Origin: Synechococcus sp. RS9909
GTDB taxonomy: Bacteria; Cyanobacteriota; Cyanobacteriia; PCC-6307; Cyanobiaceae
Direction: 5' to 3'
Assembly (NCBI RefSeq): GCF_014279595.1
Contig: NZ_CP047943.1
Span: forward strand, 310,001 to 374,000
Length of the DNA: 64,000 bases
Shown: in pieces, positions 43,265 through 52,019 of the stretch
Layout: every line of letters starts with the position of its first letter
Numbering within the stretch: the stretch's first letter is position 1
Program-made: the position numbers and the translations under genes
Notes under the pieces: model-generated
Told to the model about the DNA's origin: nothing
Seen by the model: the letters and a program-made list of their open reading frames with translations, nothing else
Databases searched by the model: none

Positions 43265-45336
43265 GCCCCGCCGACATCGCCACCACCAGCGAGATGGACC
43301 AGCTCGACCAGCTCGGCGCCAAGGCCTTTGATGGCTTCCTGGTCCGCAAGGACCTGGTGCGCAAGTACTCCCGCCAGTACCCGGTGCCCACCTACGTGGT
43401 GGAGTTCCTCCTCGGCCGCTACTGCGCCAGCACCGATCCGGCCGAAATCGAAGAAGGGCTGCAGATCGTGGAAAAGCAGCTCCAGGGCCGAACGGTGCGC
43501 ACCGGCGAGGAGGAGCTGTTCAAAGCCAGGGCCCGGGATCAGGGCAGCGTCAAGATCATCGACATCGTGCGAGCTCGACTCGACACCCGCAGCGACTCCT
43601 ACATGGCTGAGGTGCCCAGCCTCGCCATCCGCGATGCCCAGATCGACGACGAGCTGGTGCGCGCCAACGAGCGCATGCTCACCGATGGCTTTTACGCCGA
43701 GGTGTCGCTCGAATACGACCCGGTGATCGCTCAGGAGCGCAACGGCCGGCCCTTCCGCATCGCCGGGCTGCGTCCGATTCAGATGTCCAACCCCAACGTG
43801 CTGGGGATCCTGGCCAAGGGCCGGGCAGCGTTCACCACCGATGAGTGGCGCGATTTCCTGATCCGCTCCATCGGCCTGGAACCGAGTGCCCTCGATGAGC
43901 GGGCCAAGATGGTGGTGTTGCTGCGCATGGCTCCCTTCGTGGAGCGCAACTTCAACCTGGTAGAGCTGGGCCCGCGCGGTACGGGCAAGAGCCACCTGTT
44001 CCAGCAGATCTCCCCCTACTCCCACCTGATATCGGGCGGCAAAGCCACCGTCGCCAAGATGTTCGTCAACAACAGCAATGGCCAGCGCGGCCTCGTCTGC
44101 CAGTACGACGTGGTCTGCTTCGACGAGGTGGGTGGGGTGTCCTTCGATCAGAAGGACGGCGTCAACATCCTTAAGGGCTACATGGCCTCCGGCGAGTTCA
44201 GCCGCGGCAAGGAGAGCATCCGCGCTGAAGGCGGCGTGGTGATGGTCGGCAACTTCGATGTCGATGTGGAGCAGCAGCAGCGCATCGGCCACCTGCTAAG
44301 TCCCTTGCCGCGTGAGATGCGTGACGACACGGCCTTCCAGGACCGCATCCACGCCTACGCACCCGGCTGGGATTTCCCCAAGCTCAACCCCAACGAGCAC
44401 CTCACCAGCCACTTCGGCCTGGTCAGCGATTTCCTCAGCGAGTGCTGGAGCCGCCTGCGCGATGGCAGCCGCCTGGCGGCAATGCAGAACCGCATCCACC
44501 TGGGCGGTGCCCTCAGTGGCCGCGACATCGAGGGCGTCAACAAAACGGTCAGCGCCCTGATCAAGCTGCTGTTCCCCGATCCCGAGATGGAGATCCCCGA
44601 CGAGGATCTCGAATGGATCGTGCGCCTGGCGCTCGAATCACGCCGCCGGGTGAAGGAGCAGCAGAAGCGCTGCCTCAAGAGCGAGTTCCGCAACACCCAC
44701 TTCAGCTACACCCTCGGCCTCGACGGGGTGGAGAAGTTCGTGGCTACGCCCGAGCTCCACAGCGACGACGCCATTGATGGCGATCCCCTGCCGCCCGGCC
44801 AGGTCTGGGCGATCAGTCCCGGCACGGGTGAAACCGGCCCCAGCCTCTACCGGATCGAAGTGGCCGTAGGCCCGGGCAGCGGCGTCAAGATCCTGAATCA
44901 GCCCGTACCGCCGGCCTTCCGCGAGAGCACCAAGGTGGGCGAGCAGAACCTCTATTCCCGCGCCAAGGGCCTGGTGGGCGACCGTGATCCTCGCGGCCAC
45001 GAGTTTTCCATGCAAATGCGCGCGATGGACAACGACCGCAGCGGCGCTGGCCTCGGCCTTCCGGTGATGGTTGCCCTGGTCGGTGGCCTGCTTGACCGCA
45101 ACACCCGCGGCAGCACCATCGTTGTGGGTTCACTGAACCTGGGCGGCTCCGTCGAGATGATCCCCAACGCCGTCGCCATTGCCGAACTGGCCGTGGAGAA
45201 GCAAGCCAAGGTGTTGCTGATGCCCGTTTCAGCTCGCCGCGGGCTGAACGACCTACCCGATGACCTCTGGACCAAGATCTCGATTGAGTTCTACAAGGAT
45301 CCGGAGGATGCGGTGTTTAAGGGGTTGGAGGAGTAA
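43261..45336 (+). CDS. brxL: BrxL, BREX Lon-like AAA+ protein
   Basis: 691 residues. Walker A GPRGTGKS at 237-244 with FQQISPYSHLISGGKATVAKMF after it, and Walker B DVVCFDEVGG. The C-terminal Lon-like domain has NDRSGAGLGLPVMVALVGGLLDR at about 591 onward and NLGGSVEMIPNAVAIAELAVE at about 626. Aligned to Lon, the catalytic Ser position is Gly597 and the Lys position is Val631, so proteolysis is not expected. BrxL is the phage restriction factor of type 1 BREX and forms DNA-binding barrels. It ends the operon; the brxL type defines this as BREX type 1. Confidence 0.93.
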   Translation: MSPADIATTSEMDQLDQLGAKAFDGFLVRKDLVRKYSRQYPVPTYVVEFLLGRYCASTDPAEIEEGLQIVEKQLQGRTVRTGEEELFKARARDQGSVKIIDIVRARLDTRSDSYMAEVPSLAIRDAQIDDELVRANERMLTDGFYAEVSLEYDPVIAQERNGRPFRIAGLRPIQMSNPNVLGILAKGRAAFTTDEWRDFLIRSIGLEPSALDERAKMVVLLRMAPFVERNFNLVELGPRGTGKSHLFQQISPYSHLISGGKATVAKMFVNNSNGQRGLVCQYDVVCFDEVGGVSFDQKDGVNILKGYMASGEFSRGKESIRAEGGVVMVGNFDVDVEQQQRIGHLLSPLPREMRDDTAFQDRIHAYAPGWDFPKLNPNEHLTSHFGLVSDFLSECWSRLRDGSRLAAMQNRIHLGGALSGRDIEGVNKTVSALIKLLFPDPEMEIPDEDLEWIVRLALESRRRVKEQQKRCLKSEFRNTHFSYTLGLDGVEKFVATPELHSDDAIDGDPLPPGQVWAISPGTGETGPSLYRIEVAVGPGSGVKILNQPVPPAFRESTKVGEQNLYSRAKGLVGDRDPRGHEFSMQMRAMDNDRSGAGLGLPVMVALVGGLLDRNTRGSTIVVGSLNLGGSVEMIPNAVAIAELAVEKQAKVLLMPVSARRGLNDLPDDLWTKISIEFYKDPEDAVFKGLEE

Positions 45337-45419
45337 GCGAGAGCTCTAAGTATCAAGAATGCCATGTTGTCGTCCTGTCAGCTTGATTACTCGGAGCCTG
45401 CTGCCGCCAAGAAGGCTGC

Positions 45420-45914
45420 ATGAACACCCCTTGGTCAGACCCGCTTCCACTTTGTCGATACCGTGAGGCCCCGCGGGAGAAAGGCCTCTATCTCATAGGT
45501 ACCAGCAATATCGACTCGCTGCCAGTAAAGGCGGGGGACTCTTCTGATCTGTATCTCGGAGAAAACTTTCCCGACAACTTCTTCATGCTCTACGTCGGCC
45601 AGTCCATCGACGGGAAGAGCACCATAAGAAAAAGGCTCTCCGATCATGCATGCGGACGAGGCAACAAGCACATCGGAGCGTTGGCGAGGATCAACTACCC
45701 TTTATTCTTTGCAACCAGGGCAGGCAGGGAGGAAGCAGGTCTTGAAGTCACCTTCCTGATCGGGATCGACCCTCCACCTATATTTAATAAAAGAGATGAA
45801 AGAACGAGGTCGTCTCTGCGCCTTTGCAGAGAGGTGTGGGAAAGCGTTTCTCAAGCCGAAAAAGACCACATATCTCGTCAGGTCGCTCTAGACGATGAGT
45901 TTGATCCCTATTGA
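45420..45914 (+). CDS. GIY-YIG-like nuclease-fold protein
   Basis: 164 residues. KGLYLIGTSN (GIY-like strand), FFMLYVGQSIDGKSTIRKRLSDHACGRGNK (YIG strand as YVG, then the basic helix with R and the following H) follow the GIY-YIG order; GREEAGLEVTFLIG could carry the glutamate. The spacing between the two strands is long (about 30 residues), so this is a divergent member. GC is low compared with brxL. It follows the BREX operon by 83 bp in the same direction and may be an accessory nuclease or a separate acquisition. Confidence 0.55.
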   Translation: MNTPWSDPLPLCRYREAPREKGLYLIGTSNIDSLPVKAGDSSDLYLGENFPDNFFMLYVGQSIDGKSTIRKRLSDHACGRGNKHIGALARINYPLFFATRAGREEAGLEVTFLIGIDPPPIFNKRDERTRSSLRLCREVWESVSQAEKDHISRQVALDDEFDPY

Positions 45915-46061
45915 ATGAGTCACAACGAGAATCTCTAGGAAGACTTTCCGAAAGTTTCGCGTTATTTCCGTCCTTGGTTCATGCGAAAACTGTGAAAGAT
46001 CTCTCGCATCTTCAGACTGCGGGGCGGCGGCAAGGATCGGAGCCGCGCCCGCGGCTGGCTG

Positions 46062-46304
46062 ATGGTGGTGCCGCATGACGCTGCACACCACAACGCGGCG
46101 CTTGGGGGAACACTGAGAGCAGATGCTCATGCCGCCATGGACTATCGCTATCAGCGGCTGGCTGTGCTGCGCAGAGAGTTGGCTCAGCTCACTGCCCAGA
46201 TATGCGCCACTCCCGTGGGCTCACCCGAGCGGGATGTCTTGCTGATCCCGATGGAGCCTCTGATGGACACGGTTCTGGCGCTTGCCGACGAGCTGCACTG
46301 TTGA
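46062..46304 (+). CDS. small hypothetical protein
   Basis: Up to 80 residues; ATG 46137 (MDYRYQRLAVLRRELAQLTAQIC) is a better start than ATG 46062, whose leader is His/Ala-rich and unlike a protein core. The short form is a helical hairpin with ERDVLLIPMEPLMDTVLALADELHC. No family recognised. The stretch 45915-46061 before it shows no gene. Confidence 0.4.
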   Translation: MVVPHDAAHHNAALGGTLRADAHAAMDYRYQRLAVLRRELAQLTAQICATPVGSPERDVLLIPMEPLMDTVLALADELHC

Positions 46305-46526
46305 GCGGCTAGCTCCCAAGGCCACAGACCAGACCCCCGCATCGGGGCTGGGCTTGATCCTGCGTGGTGGCATCGGAGCGGGCTGCTTCCTGCAGGCCCG
46401 ATCTCACGGCCCTGGGCAGAGGGCGTAGCAGCTCTGGCTTGGCTGCTGTTCGTCAGGAGTGGAGGTGGGATCGCCATCAGTGCAGCGCACACCCACCGCA
46501 TCCCTCGGCCAGTCCTTACGCCGCGT

Positions 46527-46563
46527 CAAGGATCAGGCCAGGCGCCCCTGCGGGGCGTCCTTG
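46527..46563. repeat. bulged hairpin, copy 1
   Basis: CAAGGA (46527-46532) pairs with TCCTTG (46558-46563); inside, after ten unpaired bases TCAGGCCAGG, CGCCCC pairs with GGGGCG around TGC. A near copy at 58329-58379 has CGCCTC/GAGGCG in the inner stem, a compensated change. It overlaps the possible 5' end of the sigma-factor gene, which argues that the true start of that gene lies downstream. Confidence 0.5.
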
Positions 46564-47188
46564 TCATGGCGCTGCGGCCGGCCGGTGGGGGTGGGGTTCT
46601 TCGCCGTCCTCAAGGTGGCTTCCCCGCTTTCCCCCTCCCGCCGCCGCCAGTCAGCTGCAGCCCTCAGCCGCTCGGCCCTCAAGGCCCGTAATGCTCTGGT
46701 GCTGGAGCACCTGCCCCTGGCCGATGCCATCGCCTCCGTCATGGCCCGGCGCTTGTTCCCGCTGGTGGAGCGGGAGGATCTGATCCAGGTGGCCCGAGAA
46801 GCTCTGATTCGCTCAGCTCCACTGTGCAGAGCCGGCTCGCCGGCTGCGCCCTATCTGCGCCGTTGCATCAGCGGGGCTCTGCAACACCACCTGCGCGATC
46901 GGGTGCGCCTGGTGCGGGTGCCGCGCCGCCTTCATGAGCAGGGCCAATGCCCACTGGGGCACGCCAGCCTCGATGCCAGCCTTGATGGCGAGCAGTGCCG
47001 GCTCGATCAGCTGGCTTCCCCCGAGCCCGAGATTCCAGCCAGCGGCGTTGAGCAGGGGCTGGCGCTGGAGCAGCTGGTCGATCAGCTGCCCGCCGCCCAG
47101 GCCACGGCCCTGAGGCTCACAGTCCTGGAGGGCCTGTCGCTGCGGGCTGCGGCTGAGCGGCTTGAGATCAGCTGCATGTCGGTGCAGC

Positions 47189-47194
47189 GAGCTC
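47189..47194. repeat. target site duplication GAGCTC, left
   Basis: GAGCTC directly precedes the TGT end of the IS21-family element and recurs directly after its right end at 49824-49829. Six bases is within the 4-8 bp usual for this family. Confidence 0.85.
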
Positions 47195-47448
47195 TGTCAG
47201 ATGTCAATCAGGTTGATGTGTGGCGTCAATCAGGTTGACCGGTGAATGAGCTTGGTTTCGGGACCTGCTTCTGGCTTGAAATCCAGTTGGGATCTGGATC
47301 GTGACCAGGCCTGTCGCGGCGCGTCAATTCGGTTGTCCTGGTGGGCTTACTGATTGGGTGGGTGGGCCAGTTTTCGTGTCGCCGCCTTGGTTCTGTTTGC
47401 TTAGGCCGATGGTGGTTGTGATCGTGCCGGCGATGACGCTCGCGTCAA

Positions 47449-48252
47449 TTACGTTGGCGGGTTGCTCTGATCACTGGAAACCCTTGCAGCAGCTGCTTTC
47501 TGCCGGTAGCTCTCGCCTTTGATGCCGATGATGTGGCAGTGGTGCACCAGCCGGTCTACCGCCGCCACAGTCATCGATCCGTTGGGAAAGATGTCGTCCC
47601 ACTCCCGGAACGGTTGGTTGCTGGTCACCAGCAACGAACGGCGCTCATAGCGGTGGCAGATCAGCTCAAACAGCACCGAGGTCTCCAGTTCGCTGCGGCG
47701 CACGTAGGAGATGTCGTCGATCACCAGCAGGCTGTAGCGGTCCAGCTTTTGCAGAATTGCCGGCAGGTCATAGGCCGCCTTGGCCTTCTGCAGCAGCTGC
47801 ACAAGCGCCGTGGCCGGGAAGAAGCGGCAGGCCTGGTCCTGCGCAGCCATCGCCATCGTGATCGCAATCGCCAGGTGGGTCTTGCCCACGCCGCTAGGGC
47901 CAAACAGCAACAGGTTTTCCGCCTGCAGCAGCCAGGTGGTCTGCTGCGTCAGGCCTTGCAGCTCCTGCCATTGACGCGGGTCGAGATGCTGGTGGTCAAA
48001 CCCGTCGAGCCCTTTCTGCCAAGGGAGATGGGCGCCGCGCAGCAGGCGCTGCTGGCGGGCGATTTGCCGCTGCTCCAGCTCCAGTTCACAGAGCGAGTAG
48101 AGGAACTGGCCAGGGCTCCAGCCCTGGGCCTCAGCCTGCTCGGCCAGCGGCTGCCAGTGGCTGCGAAAGCGCGCGAGTTTCAGCTGTTTGAGCAGCAACG
48201 GCAAGGTCGCTTCCACCGCCTGAGAGCGAGGAACCGGTAAGGAGGTGGTCAT
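47449..48252 (-). CDS. istB: IstB-like helper ATPase of IS21 element
   Basis: 267 residues. Walker A LLLFGPSGVGKTHLAIAI and Walker B LLVIDDISYVRRSELE are present, with the conserved end FPNGSMTVAAVDRLVHHCHIIGIKGESYRQK found in IstB and DnaC-like ATPases. It selects targets and activates the IstA transposase. The reading frame overlaps the 3' end of istA by about 120 bp, and its stop lies within the element's terminal repeat region. Confidence 0.93.
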   Translation of the reverse strand: MTTSLPVPRSQAVEATLPLLLKQLKLARFRSHWQPLAEQAEAQGWSPGQFLYSLCELELEQRQIARQQRLLRGAHLPWQKGLDGFDHQHLDPRQWQELQGLTQQTTWLLQAENLLLFGPSGVGKTHLAIAITMAMAAQDQACRFFPATALVQLLQKAKAAYDLPAILQKLDRYSLLVIDDISYVRRSELETSVLFELICHRYERRSLLVTSNQPFREWDDIFPNGSMTVAAVDRLVHHCHIIGIKGESYRQKAAAARVSSDQSNPPT

Positions 48253-49726
48253 AGGAAGCCAGCAGGTGTTGAGGAATCACGGGATCAGGCAGGGCGCTCC
48301 GCCGCGGCGGCAGCCGGAAGCGTTGCTGCAACAGCGAGAGCGACAGGGCCTTGCGTTGGTGGGCTTGCTGCAGGAAGCTGAGCACAAGCTCAAAAGACGC
48401 CACCCGCACGGCGACATACAGTGCCTCGACCATCAACCGGGCCGCGCCGTCACGGTCACCGCCGGCCAAGAGCTGTTGCCACAAGCCCCACCAGCGCTCA
48501 TCGGGGAACAGGTGGCGCTGGTAGCGGCAATGGAGCAGAGCCCGCGGCTTGGCACGTAGGCCATCGATCAGGTGCTCCAGATCGATGCACCAGGCTCGCT
48601 TCTCGCCAGAAGCGCCATAAGCGCGTGGGAGCTGGCAAACCCAGTCGCGACCGAGGTAAACGACCAGTCGGTCATGGTGCAAGCGCACCGCAACCTGGCG
48701 ACCGATCAGGCTCGGCGGCACCGAGTAGACGACCTGGCGCACCTCGATCGTGCTGGTGCTCCGCACCCGCACCGTGAGCAGCTCGTAGTCGGCAAAGCGA
48801 AAGGCCGGCAGCGGGCTGAGCACCTCCAATTCCTGTTCGTAGCGCCGTTGCCGCGGGGCATTGAGCGTGCTGAACACCTCAGCGACCAGCTTGCCGTATT
48901 CGGCGGGTTCCTCGAAATCGCAGCTGCCGCGCAGGATCAGCTTCTGCTCCAGCCGCCGTTTCACGTGGCCATGGGGTGCCTCGACGATGCCGTTCTCATG
49001 GGCCACACCACGGTTATTGCGGCTGGGGCTCAGGCCGTAGTGGCTGCAGAGCGCCTGGTAGCGGGGCGTGATGTCGAGGGCGTAGCTGCCGTCACGGTTG
49101 CGGCTGGCGGCCGATAAGCGATCAGTACGCAGTTCTTTTGGCACCCCACCGCAGGCAGCCAGGGCGTTCTGCAAGCCCTCGGAAAGGGCCACAAAGCTCT
49201 CGCCGCCATGGATCACCTGCCCGTAAGCCCAGCCACTCCAGGCCAGGCGGTAATGGAACAGCAGGTGCGGGAATGGTTCTCCCCGCAGGGTGATCTCCAC
49301 GCGCTTGACCTTGGTGAAATCACAGAAGCCGATCTCGCCGGGCTGGTACGCCAGCGGGAACATCACCTCAGGCGTTTGGCCATGGAGGGTCTTCCAGTGC
49401 TGAACCCGCCGCTGCAGGGTGCGTTTGACAGAACTCCAGTCCTGATCAGGATTTTGCTCCTGCAGGTGCTCCAGCAGCGTGGTGGGCGTGAGGGCTGGAT
49501 GGCGTTCAAGCAGGGGAAGCAGCAACGGCTCCCACACCGCCGCCAATGGGTCAGGGCGTCGTCTACTGCGGGGCTTGGCGGCTTTGGGTTGCAAGCGACC
49601 GGAGTCGATCCGGTGGGCACTGCTCACCGAGATGCCCGCCGCAGCGGCAGCCACCTCCTGGCGGCTGCCGGCTCGTCGTTTGGACATGTACAGCGAAATC
49701 TGTTGAGCGGTGAGGGGAGCAGGCAT
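48131..49726 (-). CDS. istA: IstA transposase of IS21 element
   Basis: 531 residues from MPAPLTAQQISLYMSKRRAG; an ATG eight codons upstream is also in frame. The N-terminal HTH (SRQEVAAAAAGISVSSAHRIDSG) binds the ends. The DDE catalytic core shows D in GEIGFCDFTKVKRVE, D in PKELRTDRLSAASR and E in RGVAHENGIVEAPHGHVKRRLEQ. The C-terminal region mediates contact with IstB. All three acidic residues are intact. Confidence 0.92.
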   Translation of the reverse strand: MPAPLTAQQISLYMSKRRAGSRQEVAAAAAGISVSSAHRIDSGRLQPKAAKPRSRRRPDPLAAVWEPLLLPLLERHPALTPTTLLEHLQEQNPDQDWSSVKRTLQRRVQHWKTLHGQTPEVMFPLAYQPGEIGFCDFTKVKRVEITLRGEPFPHLLFHYRLAWSGWAYGQVIHGGESFVALSEGLQNALAACGGVPKELRTDRLSAASRNRDGSYALDITPRYQALCSHYGLSPSRNNRGVAHENGIVEAPHGHVKRRLEQKLILRGSCDFEEPAEYGKLVAEVFSTLNAPRQRRYEQELEVLSPLPAFRFADYELLTVRVRSTSTIEVRQVVYSVPPSLIGRQVAVRLHHDRLVVYLGRDWVCQLPRAYGASGEKRAWCIDLEHLIDGLRAKPRALLHCRYQRHLFPDERWWGLWQQLLAGGDRDGAARLMVEALYVAVRVASFELVLSFLQQAHQRKALSLSLLQQRFRLPPRRSALPDPVIPQHLLASYDHLLTGSSLSGGGSDLAVAAQTAETRALSQPLAAAGRAG

Positions 49727-49823
49727 GTCCCGGTGCCCTGCGCATGGCAACCGGATTCAGCAGAACCCCTCAAGAGCGGTCAACCAGATTGGCGTGACCC
49801 CTCAACCAGATTGTCGTCGAACA

Positions 49824-49829
49824 GAGCTC
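49824..49829. repeat. target site duplication GAGCTC, right
   Basis: Right copy of the 6-bp duplication bounding the IS21-family element. Removing the element and one copy restores the sigma-factor frame exactly. Confidence 0.85.
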
Positions 49830-49879
49830 AAAAGAAAGCCCTGGCAGCTCTGCGCCAGCAACTCACTGATGGGGGCTGA
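49830..49879 (+). pseudogene. sigma factor 3' fragment beyond the IS21 insertion
   Basis: The last 16 codons and stop of the interrupted sigma-factor gene. Read in frame with the 5' part they give ...QRAQKKALAALRQQLTDGG and TGA, completing the recognition helix end of region 4. Confidence 0.75.
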
Positions 49880-50002
49880 GGCCCCTTTCGCTTCACGCGC
49901 AGCGGTGTGGCTTGCTCGGGTCCTCTCCAGTCTGAGGCCCTCCTGGTGTCGGGCCTCCCCTGGGATCGGTCCCGTCGCTGCGCCGCTCTCGGCGCCGATT
50001 CC

Positions 50003-50287
50003 ATGGCCATGCTCTCTGCTGCTGCCTCGCCGTTCTGCCGGCCAGAAGAGGATCCGTTCCTGCTGCTTGAATCCAGCCTCAAGGCGATCGAGCGGATCCT
50101 GCAGTTGCGGCGGGGGCTGCCGCTGCGCCGCACCTGGATTGATTATCCCTACGGAGAAGAAGAAATTACCCGGCTGGAGGAGGAGGTGATCCCGGCGATC
50201 CAGCGGTGTCTGGCGCGTGTGGATGAGCTCGATGAGCGGCTTCTCGCCCAGCAGGAGCGGCTGCAGCGCTGGCAGCCGATGGCCTGA
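50003..50287 (+). CDS. small coiled-coil hypothetical protein
   Basis: 94 residues from ATG 50003. After a short N-terminus comes LLLESSLKAIERILQLRRGLPLRRTWIDYPYGEEEITRLEEEVIPAIQRCLARVDELDERLLAQQERLQRW, two amphipathic helices separated by a YPYGEEE turn. Family not recognised. It is co-directional with the sigma-factor gene and 124 bp downstream of it, and converges on the virion block. Confidence 0.5.
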   Translation: MAMLSAAASPFCRPEEDPFLLLESSLKAIERILQLRRGLPLRRTWIDYPYGEEEITRLEEEVIPAIQRCLARVDELDERLLAQQERLQRWQPMA

Positions 50288-50774
50288 GGCCCAGGGCCCG
50301 CCGGGAGCCCTGATCCCGGCATCAAGGCCCAGCCAGCTCGTCTGGCCATGCCGGCGGTGGCGGAGCGCACTAGCTGGTCAGTGCGGGTGTTGCGGTGGTC
50401 CTTGAGCGCAGGAGAACACGGCCCCGATGATCCGCCTCTCGGTCAGGAACCACCCGTAGCGGTGGGCTGGCCGCACCACAGCGTCAAGGCCAAGGCGAGC
50501 ACCGAGCGGTGACCTTGACCCCGTGGCTCAGGGGCGTGGAGGGGGGCGTTTCTTCTCCCATGCGCAATGGAAGCCACCACCAACGCTCCCTGCCGGTCCC
50601 GCCTAACACACCAGAGCACGCCCCTGCGGTGTCATCCCGTGCAGGTCGCCCGTCAGCTCGTGTTGTTCTCACTGCCGGATCTGCAGCCAAACGGCAGCTG
50701 CTGGGATCTGATCTGCCCAGAAACGGGCTGGGAGGAGCCTTTGCCCTGGGGCGTTTGACAAGCGTGTCAACAGA
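50288..50774. other. convergent intergenic region, left end of the virion block
   Basis: 487 bp with no supported gene. TTGACA-AGCG-TGTCAA, a 6-bp inverted repeat, is at about 50756-50771, immediately after the stop of the last minus-strand virion gene, and may end or regulate that transcript. GTTCTCACTGCCGGATCTGC-type coding-like stretches are present but too short to call. Confidence 0.4.
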
Positions 50775-52019
50775 TCAGGTCCACCGCGGCCAGAGCAGAC
50801 CGCTGCTGGGGCGCATCGAGCCGTTGCCGTTACCGCTGCCGCTGCCATCCCCACCTGGTTCGCCTCCCCCACCGCCACCAGCACCGGAGAGCAGAGGCCC
50901 CTGCTGCGGATGCTGACGGGCGCCCACCGCGCTCAGGGACGGGAAGTGATTGATGAAGTCAGCCGAAAGCGGCAGGAATTGCACATCGCTGGCGTGAGCG
51001 CCGACCACAAAGTTGAGTTCATTGCATTCCTGCCAGTCACTGAACAGCAGCGGGTTGATCCAGGGGCTGCTATGGCTGTGGCTCGTGCCGGTGGGCATCC
51101 ACAACCAGACGTCGTAGCTGCTGGAGCGCTGGCCCAGTTGCAGCATGACGCCATCGGCAAAGGTCACCTTCCCGAACTGGATGGTGGGACCGCCCTTGCT
51201 GGTGTTGCCGATGAACAGCTTGGGCGGCAACTGCACCAGTGGCAGAGGAGCCTGTAGCAGGCCCTGGGCTGCGAGGGTGTTGTCGTAGAAGCCCAGATGC
51301 AGGCCGCTGCGGAGCTGCTGGGTGTAGGTGGGCAACGCTGCCGCAAAGGGTGAGGCAAAAGCGGAGAACTCCATGCCGGTGTAACCAGCCAGCACCGACT
51401 GCCCGTAGAACTGCCTGGCAGTCCTGGGAAAAATGGCGATCGAATGCCAGCCCTGACTGCCGGGACTTTTGTAGAGGGCATGGCAGCAGTCGCGGTGCAG
51501 GTCCTCGTTACCGCCTGTGGTCTTGAGCGCCCAACAGAACCATTCCGCTCCTGGAGTGGTGTCCTGGGCGATCAGCAGCAGCGCTCCGACGCTGGAGTAC
51601 AGGCCGGTGGTGGTGTCGAGATAGGCCAGCGCTGTCATCCAGCTGCTGGAGTTGCTGTAGGAGCCGTAACCACCGTTGCTGCTGGTGTCTGAGAAGGTGC
51701 TCGCCTTGGCGTAGCCAAAGCGGGCGCTGCTACTCGATTGGCTGTCACCTTGGGCGGTGAGGCTTTCGGTGATCAGCCAGATGTGAGCAGGATCGGTGGG
51801 ATGGCCCAGCTGCCAGGTGTAACCCCAGCGATTGCTGCTGGCATCGGCATGGCTGCGGATCACCGCAAGGGGGAAGGCCGCGTTGCTGGGATGGGCGTTG
51901 ACCGCATCTGCAAAGGAGCGGAAGGCCCCATCCAGTTGCAGGCCGACTCCGGCCGGCTCTTTACCGGTCCACTTCCAGCTGCCGGGAGCAAAGACCTGGG
52001 CGAACACCTGAAAGGTCAT
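50775..52019 (-). CDS. predicted virion/tail surface protein
   Basis: 414 residues from ATG 52019, which overlaps the stop of the preceding gene (ATGA). The sequence is rich in Ser, aromatic residues and short beta-like stretches (WKWTGKEPAGVGLQLDGAFRSF, LGFYDNTLAAQGLLQ, YDVWLWMPTGTSHSHSSPWINPLL) and ends in a Gly/Asn/Ser low-complexity tail (GGGGGGEPGGDGSGSGNGNG). No enzyme motif. Position at the distal end of the structural operon after the tail fibre suggests a tail or receptor-contact component. No database family recognised. Confidence 0.5.
   Translation of the reverse strand: MTFQVFAQVFAPGSWKWTGKEPAGVGLQLDGAFRSFADAVNAHPSNAAFPLAVIRSHADASSNRWGYTWQLGHPTDPAHIWLITESLTAQGDSQSSSSARFGYAKASTFSDTSSNGGYGSYSNSSSWMTALAYLDTTTGLYSSVGALLLIAQDTTPGAEWFCWALKTTGGNEDLHRDCCHALYKSPGSQGWHSIAIFPRTARQFYGQSVLAGYTGMEFSAFASPFAAALPTYTQQLRSGLHLGFYDNTLAAQGLLQAPLPLVQLPPKLFIGNTSKGGPTIQFGKVTFADGVMLQLGQRSSSYDVWLWMPTGTSHSHSSPWINPLLFSDWQECNELNFVVGAHASDVQFLPLSADFINHFPSLSAVGARQHPQQGPLLSGAGGGGGGEPGGDGSGSGNGNGSMRPSSGLLWPRWT

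Larger units (their letters stand above)
46459..47194 (+). pseudogene. sigma-70-like RNA polymerase sigma factor, 5' part, interrupted by IS21 element
   Basis: The frame carries region 2-like sequence (DAIASVMARRLFPLVEREDLIQVAREALIRSAP, then YLRRCISGALQHHLRDRVRLVRVPRR) and region 4-like sequence (LVDQLPAAQATALRLTVLEGLSLRAAAERLEISCMSVQRA). The reading frame then runs into the transposon left end and stops. Joining 47194 to 49830 restores QRAQKKALAALRQQLTDGG and a stop, about 261 residues in all. The GTG at 46459 is a guess; starts further in (for example ATG 46741) are possible. It sits between the cargo and the virion genes, so a role in late phage transcription is plausible. Confidence 0.75.
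47195..49823 (-). mobile_element. IS21-family insertion sequence, 2629 bp, complete
   Basis: The element starts TGTCAGATGTCAATCAGG and, read inward from the other side, TGTTCGACGACAATCTGG; both ends are TGT...ACA and each carries several copies of a CAAT(C)AGGTTGA-like repeat (left: about 47203, 47226, 47325, 47451; right: two copies within 49780-49815), as in IS21 family multiple terminal repeats. It encodes istA and istB on the minus strand and is flanked by a 6-bp duplication GAGCTC. It disrupts the region 4 part of a sigma-factor gene. Ends and genes look intact, so it may still be mobile. Confidence 0.93.

Noticed and set aside
42916-44292. 458-residue minus-strand frame opposite brxL
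   Set aside because: Antisense to the Walker motifs of BrxL; no independent signal.
29142-45336. BREX of type 2 (Pgl) or type 6
   Set aside because: No pglW kinase, brxD, brxE or brxHI/brxHII helicase is present; brxL with brxA-brxB-brxC fits type 1.
50288-50774. Possible short CDS around 50567-50758
   Set aside because: Overlapping short frames with mixed codon use and no motif; intergenic status is the safer call.
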